Source: Tillus elongatus (taxonomy: Eukaryota > Arthropoda > Insecta > Coleoptera > Cleridae). From it: a stretch of 64,000 nucleotides of DNA. The translations under genes and the position numbers were made by a program. Numbering within the stretch: the stretch's first letter is position 1; each line of letters starts with the position of its first letter. Shown piece after piece: positions 1 through 9,527 of this stretch. The stretch is from the NCBI GenBank assembly GCA_964006375.1, contig OZ023270.1, forward strand, positions 71,824,082 through 71,888,081. The letters are read 5' to 3'. The notes under the pieces were generated by a model that ran no database searches, had not been told where the DNA came from, and saw only the letters and a program-made list of their open reading frames with translations.

Positions 1-760
1 TGTCCATTCTGAAAATTATTTTTTAAAGCTTTTAGGCTTAAAATATTTAAATTAGTTAGTCCACACTCAGAACAAAACATCAAGACTCAGGTAAAACAAA
101 TCTTCCCAGTTCCAAAATAATGTTAATAAACGTTTTTACTGATTTGTCAACAACTGTCCTAAATAGATAAAGCGAGTTTTGGAACGGACCTCCTTATTTA
201 TATGTGGATACTTATTGTCTGGTTTCACAAGTTCTTTGTTTTCTTCTTTGCAATCGTAAAAGACGATACTGATTTTAGAAAAGAAAACAACACTTTTGAA
301 ACTAGAGAAGAGGTCTCTACAGCTGTATTCAGTATGAAAGGGTTTCATCTAGTAAGGACAACAACAACTAATGAACCCTCTGTAATTTCTGAAAAAACAT
401 CTACCTAATACCCTATCTCGTTTAAATTCTGTGAATTAACAATGGCATGTTTCTTTTAGGGGAGACCTTGCTAACCAAAGTTATGAACAAAACAAAATAA
501 AAAACTCTCTAAGAATAAGATACCATAAATTGTTAAAGTTTTGTGATACCCACAACAACTTTTGGTAGTTGTAAAGCGGTTGTGACCAAAATATTATCGT
601 TTCATGTACTTGATATGACGGATCAAGCGCCGAAAAACAATATAAAGTTACCTAGACATATGAGGGAGTACCCAAAGGAAACCGAACTTATTTTCTTTTA
701 AATTGTGTTTCAATTTTTAAACAAAAAAACCTTCAATTCCCTTCAAAGTATCCTCTACTG
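1..760. other. AT-rich sequence, nothing recognised
   Basis: No reading frame with family resemblance and no recognisable repeat end. It lies beside the C-terminal side of a minus-strand mariner fossil, so part of it may be the decayed end of that element. Confidence 0.4.
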
Positions 761-769
761 GCACTGGTA

Positions 770-1400
770 CACTTGTCTGATCTTTGATTCCATTGTTCAA
801 AACATTTTTGACATTCGCTTTCTGTGATGCCCAACAACGCCTCCGTCGTTTTTCCTTCAAGTCACCATGGGCAAAATGCTTTCTTTCATATTTCTTTTCA
901 TTCGGGGAAATAAAGGTCGCAGGGTGAATAGAGGGGATGGAGCAAAGGGATTATGCCATTTGTGGTAAAAAATTGGCGCTCAAACAGGGCAGTGTGAACA
1001 GGGGCGTTATCGCGGTGATAAAACCACGACTGCCACCAATTAGGCACCTTCCGCCGCAAACTGTTGCGCAATTTTTTAAAACTTCCAGGTAGAAAATCTG
1101 GTTAACTATCTGATCCTGTAGAAAAAAACTGGGTAGACAACTCTTCTCACATCGAAAAAACAAATTAGCATTATTTTAACGTTCGATTTCGCTTGACGAG
1201 ATTCTTTGGGGCAAGGCAAACTAAGAGTCTTCCACTGTCTTCATTGTTACTTCGCTCCAAGGTCGTAACCGTAGCACCATGATTCGTCACCAGTGATGAC
1301 ATTGGAGAAAATATTTCGGAACTCTTCTTTCAAAGCACAACATGCTTCCACGAGACCTTGCTTTTATTCAGGAATCAAGGCACTAATTTCGCAGCCACCC
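770..1400 (-). pseudogene. mariner-family transposase fossil, catalytic part
   Basis: Read on the minus strand in shifting frames, this encodes the catalytic half of a mariner transposase. The first catalytic block is NVITGDESWCYGYD, followed by a K-Q-W-K-like stretch and RSNVKIMLICFFD. The second block is WFYHRDNAPVHTA. The third is PLYSPCDLYFP, which keeps the Asp but has lost residues relative to the usual YSPDLAPCDFFLFP. Several stops and frameshifts make it inactive. The N-terminal part lies at about 2.15-2.42 kb, separated by a LINE tail inserted in the opposite orientation. Confidence 0.85.
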
Positions 1401-1624
1401 TTTCCACCCCCCAAATCTTTCTTTAAATTCGCCGAACTAAACTCCAAGTCACTCCAGGCAGCTCCACAAGTGTGACAATATTGCTGCTGACAATTGCTCC
1501 TGAAGCAAAAAGAAGCGCTGCGTGTCTTGTGCGACCTGTTTTGGCTGACTAGCTGCCGTGGGTTGTTCGAGCAGGAGCGTATACTTACCGTAGTATCAGT
1601 GTTCATTTTTGCCTGCATAAAATA

Positions 1625-2140
1625 TGTGCATCAAAATAAAGACTTAGTTTTGGCCAGTGAACAATTACATACCAGGATACCAGAAAGAAAGCTGACTTCA
1701 ACATACCATTTCACAGACTAGCTAGAACGCGATTGAGTGCAAATTATCTGGATTTGAAGCTGTGTAACAGACTGCCAAGTGATTTAAAGAAATGCCTGAA
1801 TCATTATTGGCCAGAGTGGTTAAAAGACTTCTGCTGCGGAGGACACTGTATTCAGTGGATCAGAATTTGGGGACTGGTTGGTGAGGGCTATTAAAGCAGA
1901 TCCTTAGAGACTTTAATTGTATTTTGTGTTGTTTAGTTGCCTATATATTAATACATACATTGATTTGTTTGTTTGTTTCTATTGTTTCTGTGGTGTTCTT
2001 TACAACTATTGTATTTAATCTATTTCACCATGTGTTTATGTGTATACATATATTATTTACTTGACACGCCATGTAATTTCTTGATGGCAAATAATAATAA
2101 TAATAATAAAAATTATTATTATTATAGTTCGTCGTCGATC
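1625..2140 (+). mobile_element. LINE 3' fragment with (TAA)n tail, inserted in mariner fossil
   Basis: The plus strand encodes a short remnant like the C-terminus of a CR1/Jockey-type reverse transcriptase (HFTRLARTRLSANYLDLKLCNRLP), then an AT-rich 3' UTR ending in a TAA/ATT repeat. It separates the two parts of the minus-strand mariner transposase, which continues on either side as ILEDRR and the downstream catalytic half. That places the LINE insertion after the mariner. Exact left boundary not determined; no target duplication identified. Confidence 0.6.
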
Positions 2141-2148
2141 TTCCAGTA

Positions 2149-2415
2149 TTATGTTGTGATTTTTTTTAACACTTTCCTCGGTACGAGCCGTGGAGAGACG
2201 ACCAGAGCGAGGTTTGTCATCAAATGACATTGCATCTTTTTGAAACGGGAGAACCTCTCAAACACTTGAGTTTTCCCAATAGCATCATTCTTGTAGTCCG
2301 TTTTTAACATATCAAGCGTTTCTGGGCGAGTTTTTCCAAGCAAGAAGAAAAGCTTAACGAGCGCGCTCTGTTCACGAGAATCAACCATTGCAAAAAAGAT
2401 GAGCACACATAACAA
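2149..2415 (-). pseudogene. mariner transposase N-terminal helix-turn-helix fragment
   Basis: The 88-residue frame matches the N-terminal HTH of mariner/SETMAR-type transposases: residues like VKLFFLLGKTRPETLDML and GKTQVFERFSRFK are the usual recognition-helix region (typical form: LGKTATETFEMLK...QVFEWFSRF). The segment after it reads like the decayed S-G-R-P-S linker. It belongs with the catalytic part at about 0.8-1.4 kb; the two are interrupted by a LINE tail. Confidence 0.85.
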
Positions 2416-2588
2416 CTCTCACTAAAAAAATCACACAAGACGAACGCACCCTTCTTGTGATGAAGCTCGGCTTACTGACTTGGAAGTGGCAGCTCTATAT
2501 TCTCCTAGCAGCAGAACGCGTTACTACAAAAACTCCGCCCACCACAACACCTGTTCGGTTTCATTTGGGTATCCCCTCATATACCGCA

Positions 2589-2665
2589 GCCATAAAACAC
2601 GACAACACACACACACACACACACACACATCCCCTCATATACAGGGTTTACCTGTGTGTGTGTGT
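2589..2665. repeat. (CA)n / (TG)n microsatellites
   Basis: A run of about 15 CA units and a shorter TG run separated by about 30 bp, next to a SINE copy whose family normally ends in (CA)n. Confidence 0.8.
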
Positions 2666-2703
2666 TAAAATAAATAATCGTTGAAAACTAGCAGATATAA
2701 AAG

Positions 2704-3005
2704 CAGCCTCGGTGACCCAGTAGTAAGAACATGCTACATACTGTAAAATTAATATCAACCAAGGTTATGACATTGTGTTTAAGCAATTTGATTGTGTGTA
2801 CTTTCCGCCCTTCGGAAAGTGCATACAGACGTCAGTCCTATGTATCATACGACGTTAGGCAAAATAAAAATTGCTAACCTCCCCAAAGAAAGCAAAGATT
2901 TGGACAAATTTACATAGCTGTGAGGTAAAACGGCTCCATGTCATCGGTGATTGGTCACAGTGGCAGAAATACCTCGACGTAAAGGAAACAAATCACACCA
3001 CAAAG
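2704..3005 (+). mobile_element. tRNA-derived SINE (type A), internally deleted old copy
   Basis: Begins with the family head (GCCTCGGTGACCCAGTAGTAAG), loses the B-box segment, and rejoins the body with the motifs CCGCCCTTCGGA and TCGGTGATTGG. It ends AAACAAATCACACCACA where young copies have AAACAAAACACACACA. Many substitutions; an old copy. Confidence 0.8.
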
Positions 3006-3520
3006 TTGAAGAAAACATATTGGCAGCAGCTTATAATATCTTCTCTTGCATAGTTAATTACTAAAACTTATTGATGTGCAAGAAGAAATAAAAAAATATC
3101 ACGGTGAAATAACGTTGTCAAGACCTTACTTATAACGTAATAATGACGTCATCATTATTACGTTTTAATTATTGACGTTACACGGCTGTTATACATTGTC
3201 GTCATTTTTTCGTCATTTTGACGTTTTTAGCTGACGTCGTAGTCTGTATAAGGTTCAGAAAAAATAACGTGTTGCTTGCTGCAAGTTGTATCTGAAAGAT
3301 TTAAAATGTGAATAAGAGAAAGAGAAGGCAAAAGAAGGATAAATAAGGAAATAGAAGAAGAGAGTGAAAGGGGTATAACCACTGTGTGTAATTTTAACTG
3401 TAACATTTTTTCAAAATGCAATATATACATAATTGCAAAAGTTTTCATGTTTTTATTATAGTATGTTATGTAGTAACCTTATAACCAAGGGTTCAATTGA
3501 TTTATAAGATATACTGGTCT
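3006..3520. other. downstream flank of OBP1, with a palindrome
   Basis: No coding sequence seen. Contains a 29-bp palindrome (3135-3163) with 12-bp arms ACGTAATAATGA/TCATTATTACGT around a TGACGTCA core. The core would read as a CREB/ATF site, but its position downstream of the minus-strand gene gives no support for a promoter. Confidence 0.5.
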
Positions 3521-3868
3521 TTAGTTTTTATTTTCCTTGATCACGTATTCCACTATGGCTTCTGGTATGCAAAGGAAAATCTTCCTTACGCCATCGCAGT
3601 CTACTATTCTATCAGTGTTGCCTATACATTCTATATATTCTTTGAATATGTCATCAGGTAGTTCACCCTGGTCATCTCTTATAGTTTCTACATCCAGAGT
3701 ACCGTCTTCAGTAATGAATCCCAAGTCTTCTCCCATGCACTTGTGAATACACATTACGTCTACAGAAACTTCTTCGGGTTCAATAAAAGACTTAATTAAA
3801 TCTTCATCAGATAAACGATAACCTAACTTTGCTTCACATTTTTCTAATTCTTCTTTATGGACCATATT
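3521..3868 (-). CDS. Odorant-binding protein (PBP/GOBP family), main exon, copy 1
   Basis: Encodes 115 residues of a secreted insect odorant-binding protein, a small all-helical carrier that binds hydrophobic ligands in sensillar lymph or other extracellular fluids. All six cysteines of a classic OBP are present at residues 11, 40, 44, 81, 91 and 100, giving C-X28-C-X3-C-X36-C-X9-C-X8-C. The exon starts after a good minus-strand acceptor (TTTGTGCAG) and opens in phase 0 with NMVHKEELEKC. The open frame continues upstream through the intron but is not coding there. Stop TAA follows KENKN. The signal-peptide exon lies further upstream and was not found. The intron region contains a GGATATCC transposon and SINEs. 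Family assignment is firm; ligand unknown. Confidence 0.93.
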   Translation of the reverse strand, partial: NMVHKEELEKCEAKLGYRLSDEDLIKSFIEPEEVSVDVMCIHKCMGEDLGFITEDGTLDVETIRDDQGELPDDIFKEYIECIGNTDRIVDCDGVRKIFLCIPEAIVEYVIKENKN

Positions 3869-4159
3869 CTGCACAAAGAGTGAGCATTTGAAATAAGTTT
3901 CACAGAGAAACAATATTAGATCTGTAGGATTAGTTTACAATGCATAATTAAAATTATTTTATTCAAGAAAACCTCACATTATGAAATCGAACGCTAAGAG
4001 CAACGTTCGTACCGTCAACAACTAACTTGTTTTTTACACACTGGGGCCTGTCAACTCGTATGAATTTATTTACTCCAAAACTTTTCTCTCCCTGCCATTG
4101 TTAGATGGTGCATCTCATTACAGTGACCGCTAATATGTATCACATAAATTACAAAACCC

Positions 4160-4480
4160 ACACAGCACAGGATATCCAATGGATATCCATTGGATATACA
4201 TAATATCCATTTTACGTCCATGACCATGATGGATATCATATGGATATACAATGGATATTGTTAGAGCAGAAAAATATTAATAAAACTTAAATAATGTGAA
4301 AATATGAGCATTTCTTATTCATTAAAATCTAATCACGAATGCAGTAGAATTTCTGGGTGTATATACTTTATTCAAGTATGTATATATCCATCAGACATCC
4401 AATGGATATCCATTGGATATCCCATGGATATACAGAAGACATCTATTAGATGTCCACTGGACATCCAGTTGATGTTCCGT
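4160..4480. repeat. GGATATCC palindromic array, left end of transposon
   Basis: Repeats of GGATATCCATTGGATATCC and variants occur in two clusters (about 4.17-4.26 and 4.38-4.48 kb). Because the unit is its own near-complement, either strand could fold into long hairpins. Confidence 0.85.
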
Positions 4481-5704
4481 TAATATGTTCATACCAGCAG
4501 GAAACAACATTGATAAATTATTGAAACCGTTATTTACGTTTGTAAAAGATAAGAGAAGAAAAATAACCCGTTCTAGCACAAGAATTACCGGAAAGCGTTA
4601 AAACTAGCGCCAACAATAAATTTCGATCCAAATTCTCATTACGATTATAACCATAAAATAAAATTATTTTTATTTCAATACAGAGAGTATTACTGTTTAT
4701 GTCTGTTATTTCGTGAGAAGAATCTATTATCATATTGTTATTCATTAATGCTCTCCCGAACAATAAACGCGGGATCATTTAATAACTCACCTTGGGGCAT
4801 TGGATGCTTGAATTGTTGGCTACAATGACGAAAATCCGTTCGTATTTGTTTGGTTTGAAGTAGTTTGGACTAAAGTGGAGGTTATAAAATTTAGAATTGA
4901 ATCTTGCCATTTTGCATCAACTACTAAATGAAAAATGAACAACAGCCTACAACTAAAATTAGAAGATTGAGATATTTCTCCAAATAATGTGTGTGTTGTT
5001 TTTATTAATAAGTTTTCCTGTGATTTTCAGTCAGTAAATAATTTACAGGTGAGTACATAACCTTAAACCATTTAGTTAGGAATATATCTTTTATACTTAT
5101 TTACGTAAATACCAATATTATTTATAGCTGTAAAGAGCACGTTGATTGATAATAACATGGCTAGTGAACGTGAACTAGAAAACAAATATCTTCTTGATTC
5201 AAGTAAATATTTTTTACTTCGTATTGAAATCAGCGAAAATTGTCTAGTTATATAACGGAAGTTTAAGTGTATGTAAAACTGTTTATTTTACTGGTGGATA
5301 TTCCTCGTCTTTAGTTACAAGCAAGAAGCAGATCACTTCCGGTAGATTATGGAAGTAGATCACTTACAGGTGATTAAAACTATTGGGTATATAGTCAGTT
5401 CCGTCGTGATACTCAACATTAACAACTAATACCTATTATTTTGAAATAACCACTAAAGTGTGGTAGTTATAGCTATAATAATTAAAGTAATATTTATACA
5501 CATGTTCATATTATATTATTTATTGGATTGTCTTATGAATTTGATTATAAGCAGTGTGTCTGTTCTTTACAGCAAGAATGCAGACCTGAGCCAGATCATA
5601 GATCAAGAAAATAAAATTATTTAAATCATTTTAGAACACAATAAAATATTTGTTTGCTTATATTAGTGTTTCATTGAGGGGATGGGGTTAGAAAGAGAAC
5701 GATG

Positions 5705-5985
5705 GTGGGTTAGCATCGAATATCCATTTTATGTAAAAGCGATATCCATTTGATGACCACATGTATATCCATACAATATCCATTAGATGTATAATGGATA
5801 TCCATATCGTGACCACATGTATATCCATACAACATCCACTATATATCCACATGGATATCCAGATTGATGGATATTGGTAGGACATATGTATGTCCATTAG
5901 ATATCCATTGGATATCAATGTATATCCATTGGATGTCCTGGATATCCATCGTGGATATCCATTGGATATCTAATGGATATCCATG
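5705..5985. repeat. GGATATCC palindromic array, right end of transposon
   Basis: Dense array of ATATCCATTGGATATCC-like units with variants such as GACCACATGTATATCCATAC, ending at the right 13-bp inverted terminus. It mirrors the left array. Confidence 0.85.
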
Positions 5986-5996
5986 TGCTGTGTGGG

Positions 5997-6597
5997 AAGA
6001 TGGTGCTACATGTACATTTTAATCTGACATTTTGCACAATAACAAAATAAAATCATGGAAAAGTAGAAAAAATACATTTCACGCAAATAAATGTGTCTCA
6101 GTAAAAAAGTATACTGGCTATCTAAGCCTTTACATAGCGACAGACCGTTGATTTGATATTGTTGGTAGTTACCATTTTAAGTTTAAACAATTCAGCTACT
6201 GGCGCCTGGTGAACTCGCCCACTGAAGCAATATTTGTCAAATATTTTAAATTTATAATTTTTCTGCTTGGTCGTTGAAAATACATATACAATAAATATTA
6301 ACACTATTTGATTTATATTTAAGACTGTATGTAGTCACAATCATATCACTTTAAATAAAACAGATATTGTTAGTTTATTCGTATTGCTTGTGAAAAATTA
6401 AACTCAAATACATACTGATGAAATGGAAATAAAATTGTAAGTACTTGAGTTTTCCATGATTTATTGATGATCGGAATCCCTTCTATTAATGAGTAATCTA
6501 GAACATATAGTGGCTGTCTGGTTAGTTAATATAAATGCATGGTATTTAAATAGAATTAATCAAGCTATTACACATAGTGTAAATTTTCGTTGTAATT
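5997..6597. other. AT-rich spacer
   Basis: No gene, RNA or repeat recognised between the GGATATCC transposon and the SINE. Confidence 0.4.
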
Positions 6598-6980
6598 AGA
6601 ATTTATAAATAAGAACCTCGGTGGTTCAGGGGTAAGAACGTGTGCCTCTGAACCGAAGGGTACTGGGTTCGATCCCAGGGTACTCCTTTCACCTTTTCAG
6701 TAAAAACTGTAAAATTAACATCAACCGAGGTTCTGGCATTGTATTTGAGCAAGTTGAATGTCTGCACGTTCCGCCCTTCGGAGGAGGCGTAAAGCCGTCG
6801 GTCCCGTGTCCATGCGATGTTGGGCACGTTAAAGATCCCTCCCCTCCTTACAAAAAGACATGGGTTCGGCTAAATTTCCAGGATAGTGAGGTAAAACTGC
6901 TCCCTGGCGTCGGTGATTGGCCATAGTCGCGGAAATAGGCCGACGTTAAAGAAACAAAACACACACACAGAATTTATAAA
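6598..6980 (+). mobile_element. tRNA-derived SINE (type A), full copy with 12-bp target duplications
   Basis: The body (6610-6968) carries RNA polymerase III promoter boxes: an A box TGGTTCAGGGG and a B box GGTTCGATCCC. A conserved ~280-bp non-tRNA region follows, with motifs CCGCCCTTCGGA, CGATGTTGGGCACGTTAAAG and TCGGTGATTGGCC, and the tail is (CA)n. Direct repeats AGAATTTATAAA flank it exactly (6598-6609 and 6969-6980), so this is a recent, intact insertion. It should not be called a tRNA gene, as the acceptor stem does not close. Confidence 0.93.
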
Positions 6981-7730
6981 CGTTTCTAAAAGTGGTTATG
7001 CATTATATAAGAATGCTTTTATTATAGATTATATAACTTGTGTGAAAAATTCTCAAATAAATTGTAAAATGTAAGTTTTCTTTTATTAATATTATTTGTA
7101 AAGGTAGATAAACGAAAATTAATATTGTATATTGAAGATTCTCGTCAAATTGTTTAAACTGGCGTTAGTTGTTTTCCGAAAATGTTAGGTGGCGCTATAA
7201 CGCTGTGTATAGTACAGGACGGTGGAGACAATTGTTATAGGTCTGTTTATTAAAAATACATATGATTTTATTATGCCGATGCTGTCACTAGTCACTACTG
7301 TCAGTGAAAATTTGAAGTTTCAGCATTTCTATGCATTAAAGTCTAAGTTTGAGGTTTATTTGCGATCATAGACACATTTTAATATCTGCTTTCTCCATGT
7401 TTCCCGACAACAACGTAATAGCGTGATGGGCTTAAGTCCTATTGTCGCCACTGTCGTGTATATACCTAGTCACCGTAGTGAAGAGATGGTAGTAGTAGAG
7501 GTTGGCGTTCTGAAAGAGAGTATGTTCAGTGGTTGTTAGAGAAACACAGGCATTTGTCACAACAATCTGTCGATCATTTATATACAAAATTTTTATGAAA
7601 ATGCGTCAGCATGACTCACCTGCTGCGTCCAAACTGTCTACCACTGATTATGTACGGTTTTTCCGTTTATCAACTGATCAATAATTAAAGATAGGGTTTT
7701 CTCAAATTTATTTTGCTTAATAACAATAAT
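6981..7730. other. spacer, nothing recognised
   Basis: AT-rich with a moderately less AT-rich stretch around 7.36-7.55 kb. No frame, splice-supported exon or repeat end could be assigned. It may hold the first exon of OBP1, but none was recognised. Confidence 0.35.
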
Positions 7731-7731
7731 A

Positions 7732-8060
7732 TACCTCGATGGTTCAGTTCTAAGGACGTGTACCTCTGATCCGAGGGGTGATTTCCAGGGTCTCCCTTTC
7801 ATTTTTTCAGTACATACTGTACAATTTACGCCAACCAAGGTTGTGGCATTGTGTGAGCAAGTTAAATGTCTATGCGTTCCGCCCTTCGGAGCGGTGTAAA
7901 CACGTGGGTCCCGTGTCCATGCGATGTTGGGCGCGTTAATGATCCCTACTCTCCTCACAGAAAGGCAGGGTTCAGCAAAACTTCAGGATTGAGGTGAAAT
8001 GGCTCCCTGGCGTCGATGATTGGCCATAGGCTCATAAATAGACCGACGTTAAAAAAAAAT
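7732..8060 (+). mobile_element. tRNA-derived SINE (type A), old copy
   Basis: Same family as the 6.6 kb copy: head ACCTCGATGGTTCAG, body motifs CCGCCCTTCGGAG, CGATGTTGGGCGCGTTAA and GACCGACGTTAAA. The B box is mutated (TGATTTCCAGG instead of GGTTCGATCCC), so it cannot be transcribed from its own promoter. No clear target duplication. Confidence 0.85.
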
Positions 8061-8439
8061 AGTACTATAACACATTTAATCACAAACTCTGTGACTTAAG
8101 CTTCTGCCAAACCATTGCAGAAAGGGTCTATTAAACAAATTCTGTAAATATCTTAGTTAAATGAAGAACAGTAGCTGTTGAAGAAAACATTTAAAACCTT
8201 GCGGAACATACTTCTTAAAATATTTGCTGTCCATCATAAGGCGCATCAGAATCTTTGCTTAAAATCACCAATTTTACCGTTTAAAATCGTTACTCTGACA
8301 CTTTTTGATGAAAACGCAAAGACATTGCAAAGTATTTTTTGTGTAGGTACTTGTTGCCTTTGCATCAAAAATCTTAACCCTCCTGTGTAATATTTAATAT
8401 ATTTCGTATATACCACGTATATTTTGGTATGGCGCCCTT

Positions 8440-8715
8440 TTTAGCAAATTTTTGGACTCCAGCGCAACCAAATCATTTTTTAAATGCTTATAACTTTTTG
8501 TTCTTTTAAGTTCAAAATCGGAGTTTTGGCAACTTGCTCGCGGAATTTGGTTACAATAGCTCTGGACATACAAAACTTTAGAGAACCTTATATTTTCCCG
8601 GAAAACTTCGGTGTAATTTTATGAATAACAAACCTATCCAAGTCATTTACTACAGGAACAGGTAATCCAAATTATATGGAAATCGGCTAATTATTCTTTG
8701 AGTTAGGTACCGTAT
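8440..8715 (-). repeat. TA-core repeat fragment, degenerate
   Basis: Contains the family's internal motifs in reverse orientation: CCCGGAAAAC, AACCTATCCAAG and GGAAATCGGCTAATTATT. Strongly diverged; no hairpin end or TA core retained. Confidence 0.6.
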
Positions 8716-8893
8716 GTTTTGTCTTGGTTTTCTATTTATGTTAGTTTTTACTGGTTTTGTTTAGATATATATTTTTTGTCATTTGGTTTTTGCGGTATCA
8801 AAACTAACACGGAGACCGTTTCGTAAGTTATAAATCAAACGATCTTAATTTTGAGTTTGTTACACCTAATAAGAGAAATAAATGAACGAAAAT

Positions 8894-8899
8894 TTTATT
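8894..8899 (-). promoter_or_regulatory. Putative polyadenylation signal of OBP copy 2
   Basis: AATAAA on the minus strand, about 50 bases downstream of the stop codon. Confidence 0.6.
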
Positions 8900-8950
8900 T
8901 ATATTTTCTGCATAACATTTAAATGAACTCTATACATTCATTTTTATATA

Positions 8951-9307
8951 TTAGTGATGATGATCATGGTGCTTTCTGAAGATAAATTCCTGAGCTCCAT
9001 CTGGTACACACAGAAAAGCTTGCCTCATTTCCTCACAATCTTCTATTTTTTCTATTTTGCCTAGACATTCTGAGTATTCCTTTAACATGGGTTCAGGCAT
9101 ATGATGATGGTGCTCTAACATCTTCTCGGTATCTACAGTGCCATCTTCAGAAATAAAGCCAAACCCTTGAGCCATACATTTGTGGAAACACATGACGTCA
9201 ACTGCAACTGTTTCGGGATCGGTAAAGGATTGGCTTAATTCTTCTTCTGTGATAAAATGGTCTAATTGATCCAAACATTCCTTTAGTTTATGATGTTCAG
9301 GAAAACT
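8951..9307 (-). CDS. Odorant-binding protein (PBP/GOBP family), main exon, copy 2, His-rich
   Basis: Encodes 118 residues of a second classic OBP. Cysteines at 11, 40, 44, 81, 91 and 100 match copy 1 exactly, and the two proteins align without gaps over 110 residues, so they are tandem duplicates. The exon opens in phase 0 after the acceptor CTATCCTTAG with SFPEHHKLKEC, the same intron position as in copy 1. Unusual are a run of four histidines at 66-69 and a C-terminal KHHDHHH, which copy 1 lacks. Stop TAA; a TTTATT (AATAAA on the minus strand) lies about 50 bases beyond it. A short upstream segment near 9.44 kb ending at AAA/GTAAGT could be a preceding mini-exon (DAASETK), but this is weak. 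Signal peptide not found. Confidence 0.93.
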   Translation of the reverse strand, partial: SFPEHHKLKECLDQLDHFITEEELSQSFTDPETVAVDVMCFHKCMAQGFGFISEDGTVDTEKMLEHHHHMPEPMLKEYSECLGKIEKIEDCEEMRQAFLCVPDGAQEFIFRKHHDHHH

Positions 9308-9527
9308 CTAAGGATAGAAAAGATATTTCGGGTAAAGGTATCAGTTACTAGTAGGTAGGCATAACGTTTGTGATATTTTTATCGCAGCCTTAATTGTATT
9401 TTCGGTGTCCTGCTGTCCTTAATTTTACTTACTTTTGTTTCTGATGCTGCATCGTTGTTATTCTACTTATGTAATAATTGTATAGTTTTTAATTTTTTTC
9501 GAAGAGTTTAAGAACAGTGATCTAAAG

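Larger units (their letters stand above)
4157..5996. mobile_element. Non-autonomous DNA transposon with GGATATCC subterminal arrays
   Basis: The ends are perfect 13-bp inverted repeats, CCCACACAGCACA on the left and TGTGCTGTGTGGG on the right. Inside each end are a few hundred bases of degenerate, self-complementary repeats built on GGATATCCAATGGATATCC. No transposase is recognisable. The minus strand at about 4.80-4.91 kb has a short frame starting MARFNSKFYNLHF and ending at a donor-like AAG/GTGAGT, perhaps a remnant first exon. Target duplication is unclear (AA on both sides at most). Superfamily not assigned. Confidence 0.75.

Noticed and set aside
1293..1475. Plus-strand open frame at 1.3-1.5 kb
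   Set aside because: Shadow of the mariner transposase encoded on the opposite strand.
6615..6690. tRNA gene call on SINE heads
   Set aside because: A and B boxes are present but the acceptor stem does not form, and the same head recurs in at least five copies with a common body and (CA)n tail.
9430..9460. Mini-exon of OBP2 ending at AAA/GTAAGT
   Set aside because: The donor is good but the acceptor is weak and the frame has a stop a few codons upstream. Mentioned in the gene entry but not called.
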